The notes below the pieces were generated by a model, which was not told the DNA's origin, made no database searches, and saw only the letters and a list, made by a program, of their open reading frames with translations. Positions 62,220 to 64,000 of a stretch of DNA of 64,000 nucleotides are shown one piece after another. Position 1 is the first letter of the stretch, and each line of letters begins with the position of its first letter. The DNA comes from Lactobacillus taiwanensis DSM 21401. Lineage in GTDB: Bacteria > Bacillota > Bacilli > Lactobacillales > Lactobacillaceae. The stretch spans positions 17,504 to 81,503 of the forward strand of contig NZ_AYZG01000011.1 in the NCBI RefSeq assembly GCF_001436695.1. Reading direction: 5' to 3'. The translations under genes and the position numbers were made by a program.

Positions 62220-63911
62220 ATGGAAAATAGTTTTATAAATAAATATAAAAGTCGAATAATAGATTATCTTATTCCAATTGTATTAAGCGTAATTATTGCA
62301 ACTATTCTAATTTGGACAGAGTTAAGTACACGATCTGGATTAACTTTAGACGATACTGCTTTTCATTTTCATCGTTTTTATGATACATATCAGCAAATAC
62401 AGAATCATAATTTTTCATATTTTCAGATGAATTATGGTATGGGAGCAAGTGGAAGAATAGTAAATGCCCTCTATGGTCCATTTTTAGCTTATTTAATGGG
62501 ATTTTTATTATTATTTTGTAGTTCCTGGCTTCGTTTTCAAATTGTAATAACTTATTTGATTTTTATAATTGGTGGGCTAGGTACCTATCATTTAAGCCGA
62601 AAAGTAAAAATATCAAAAACAGTTTCTGCGATAATCACTGCTATGTTTTTGACAACTGGATATATTGCTTATTGGCCGCGTTCAAATGCATTTAACTCTT
62701 GGGGAGCAGTTTTAATACCTTTTGTTTTAATGCAGGGGATTAATTTACTGAATAATCATCAGAAACGTTTTAGTTGGGTTAGTCTAGGAATTGTAATGGC
62801 AATTGTAGCTCAAATTCATTTATTGAGTACCTTTTTTGCTATTTTAACTTTAATTCCATTCTTTATTTACGGCTTAGTTTTAAGTAAAAATAAACATCAA
62901 ATGTGGATTGATGCCTTTAAAGCAGTTGGCTTGTTTATTATTTTAACAGCTAATGTCTGGGGAGCATTTTTATTGCTTTATCCTACTAATCAAATGGCAT
63001 CCCCAATTAATTATTCACCAGTTCTAACAGCTTTGAACTTATCTGTTGCTGGTGCGTCTACGATGTGGACATCCATTACTGAAGTTACTCTATTACTATT
63101 TATCGTCCAAATAATTTATGTATTATTTAACTTTAGGTCTTCTAGACTAAATACTTTCGTAACTCTTGAAGGAGCAGTATTTCTTTATTTAAGTTCTAAC
63201 TTATTTCCATGGCAATTTATTAAAGATAATTTTCCAGCAGTAACTGGTTATCTGCAATTTCCAAATCGATTTACGGTAGTAGCTTATCCGCTACTATTTA
63301 TCGGTATTGGCCTAACTATTACTGAAATAATTAAAAATCATGGTAAAAAGATTGGTATAATTGCTAGTGCTTTAGCTATTGTAGTAGTGTTATTCAACGT
63401 TAGAGCTGACTTTAATGAAATAAATAATAATATTACTTACAACAAAGGGATTACTAGTAATGTTAAAGAAATGAAAGAACAGGGGCTAGACGTATATATT
63501 AAAAAGATTGCAATTAATAGTCCTGATTATCTTCCTGTTCAAAGGAAAATCAAGTCTTCGGATGTTACGGGGATATTGATGAGTATGGCACCGCAAGAAA
63601 AAAACTTTAGTAAGAAAAATTTACCAGGTGGCCAATTGCAACTTAAGTGGAATGAGGCTAAGGCAAAGCTAGTTGCTCTACCAATTTTTATATATCGTCA
63701 ATCTCAATTGAATGTAAATGGCAAAAAGGTGAATCCAAAACTTAATGAAATTGGAATGCCTCAAGTAACAGCAAAAGTAGGAGAAAATACAGCTATTCTT
63801 TCATTTAAGACGCCAATTTGGTTTACAGTATTATTGTATATTTCAATCCTAGGTTGGGTTATAATGATGATTTATGGGGTATTTAGATTAGTCAAAATAA
63901 TAAAGAAATAA
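62220..63911 (+). CDS. Polytopic membrane protein, possible GT-C-type glycosyltransferase relative
   Basis: 563 aa with about twelve membrane helices. The first extracellular loop has TLDDTAFHFHRFYDTYQQI with an Asp-Asp like the DD/DE loop of GT-C lipid-sugar glycosyltransferases. Another large extracellular segment (about 385-525) precedes the last helix. Similar to proteins often labelled YfhO-like or cell-division proteins in lactobacilli, but I cannot name the substrate. RBS GAGGT. It is last before a terminator. Confidence 0.6.
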   Translation: MENSFINKYKSRIIDYLIPIVLSVIIATILIWTELSTRSGLTLDDTAFHFHRFYDTYQQIQNHNFSYFQMNYGMGASGRIVNALYGPFLAYLMGFLLLFCSSWLRFQIVITYLIFIIGGLGTYHLSRKVKISKTVSAIITAMFLTTGYIAYWPRSNAFNSWGAVLIPFVLMQGINLLNNHQKRFSWVSLGIVMAIVAQIHLLSTFFAILTLIPFFIYGLVLSKNKHQMWIDAFKAVGLFIILTANVWGAFLLLYPTNQMASPINYSPVLTALNLSVAGASTMWTSITEVTLLLFIVQIIYVLFNFRSSRLNTFVTLEGAVFLYLSSNLFPWQFIKDNFPAVTGYLQFPNRFTVVAYPLLFIGIGLTITEIIKNHGKKIGIIASALAIVVVLFNVRADFNEINNNITYNKGITSNVKEMKEQGLDVYIKKIAINSPDYLPVQRKIKSSDVTGILMSMAPQEKNFSKKNLPGGQLQLKWNEAKAKLVALPIFIYRQSQLNVNGKKVNPKLNEIGMPQVTAKVGENTAILSFKTPIWFTVLLYISILGWVIMMIYGVFRLVKIIKK

Positions 63912-63957
63912 TCTAAAAAAGCTTCCCATAGCTAGAATTAATAGGGCTCTATAATAA

Positions 63958-64000
63958 ATCCTGTTGATGGATATCTATGATATTCTATCGACAGGATTTT
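63958..64000. terminator. Terminator at the window end
   Basis: AAATCCTGTTGATGGATATC and GATATTCTATCGACAGGATTT form a long stem with a TAT loop, one wobble and one bulge; A/T tracts are on both sides. Probably bidirectional. Confidence 0.75.

Noticed and set aside
1..64000. CRISPR array, prophage or rRNA operon
   Set aside because: No regularly spaced repeats, phage structural genes or rRNA sequence seen on reading through.

Overview
The window is 64 kb of an AT-rich low-GC Gram-positive chromosome. Gene order and protein sequences (cdsA-rseP-proS-polC, rimP-nusA-ylxRQ-infB-rbfA-truB-ribF, hrcA-grpE-dnaK-dnaJ-lepA, a class A sortase, a Lactobacillus-type eno and methionine transporter) point to the genus Lactobacillus, most likely the gasseri/johnsonii group. 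That group assignment rests on recognising the proteins, not on a database search.

Layout. 1-8762: a 5'-truncated uppS, then cdsA, rseP, proS and polC in one tight plus-strand run. 8771-16145: the rimP-nusA-infB translation/transcription operon with its own promoter and a leader hairpin, then truB and ribF. 16190-17917: an antibiotic-resistance type ABC-F gene behind a well-formed attenuator with a three-codon upstream ORF. 17933-18149: remnant of a GyrI-like gene. 18200-25052: heat-shock operon under two CIRCE operators, then lepA. 25200-35219: housekeeping genes (srtA, recJ, apt, YjeM-like permease, cls on the minus strand, thyA, dfrA) and an MFS sugar transporter with cre-like sites.

35263-40040 is the accessory island. 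It starts with an IS3-family element, carries a small RiPP-like cluster, and ends with a 111-bp right end of the same IS. The cluster has a 32-residue peptide ending in Asn, a terminator hairpin, an E1/ThiF-MccB-like gene lacking its nucleotide-binding loop, a 33-residue coupled ORF, and a frameshifted ABC exporter. The island lies inside the loop of a terminator hairpin whose two 15-nt arms are now 4.8 kb apart. The layout resembles microcin C-type loci (short Asn-ending precursor, hairpin, E1-like enzyme), but several parts are broken.

40066-48445: proton P-type ATPase and divergent LysR regulator, a 31-residue basic protein, tRNA-Ser(CGA), a PAP2 phosphatase, eno, a SemiSWEET pseudogene, a YkpA/YbiT-type ABC-F and an XRE regulator. 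48674-50117: a two-gene minus-strand operon (membrane-anchored Ada-like partner and a DNA/RNA non-specific endonuclease), both broken by single-base deletions in A/T runs. 50200-53154: a Met-type T-box controlling metQNP. 53294-57093: fumC, a soluble fumarate reductase flavoprotein and an LDH/MDH-family enzyme with malate-type Arg, together a likely oxaloacetate-to-succinate branch. 57203-63911: a ThrE-type exporter, asparaginase, a CtpE-like P-type ATPase and a large membrane protein, closed by a terminator at the window end.
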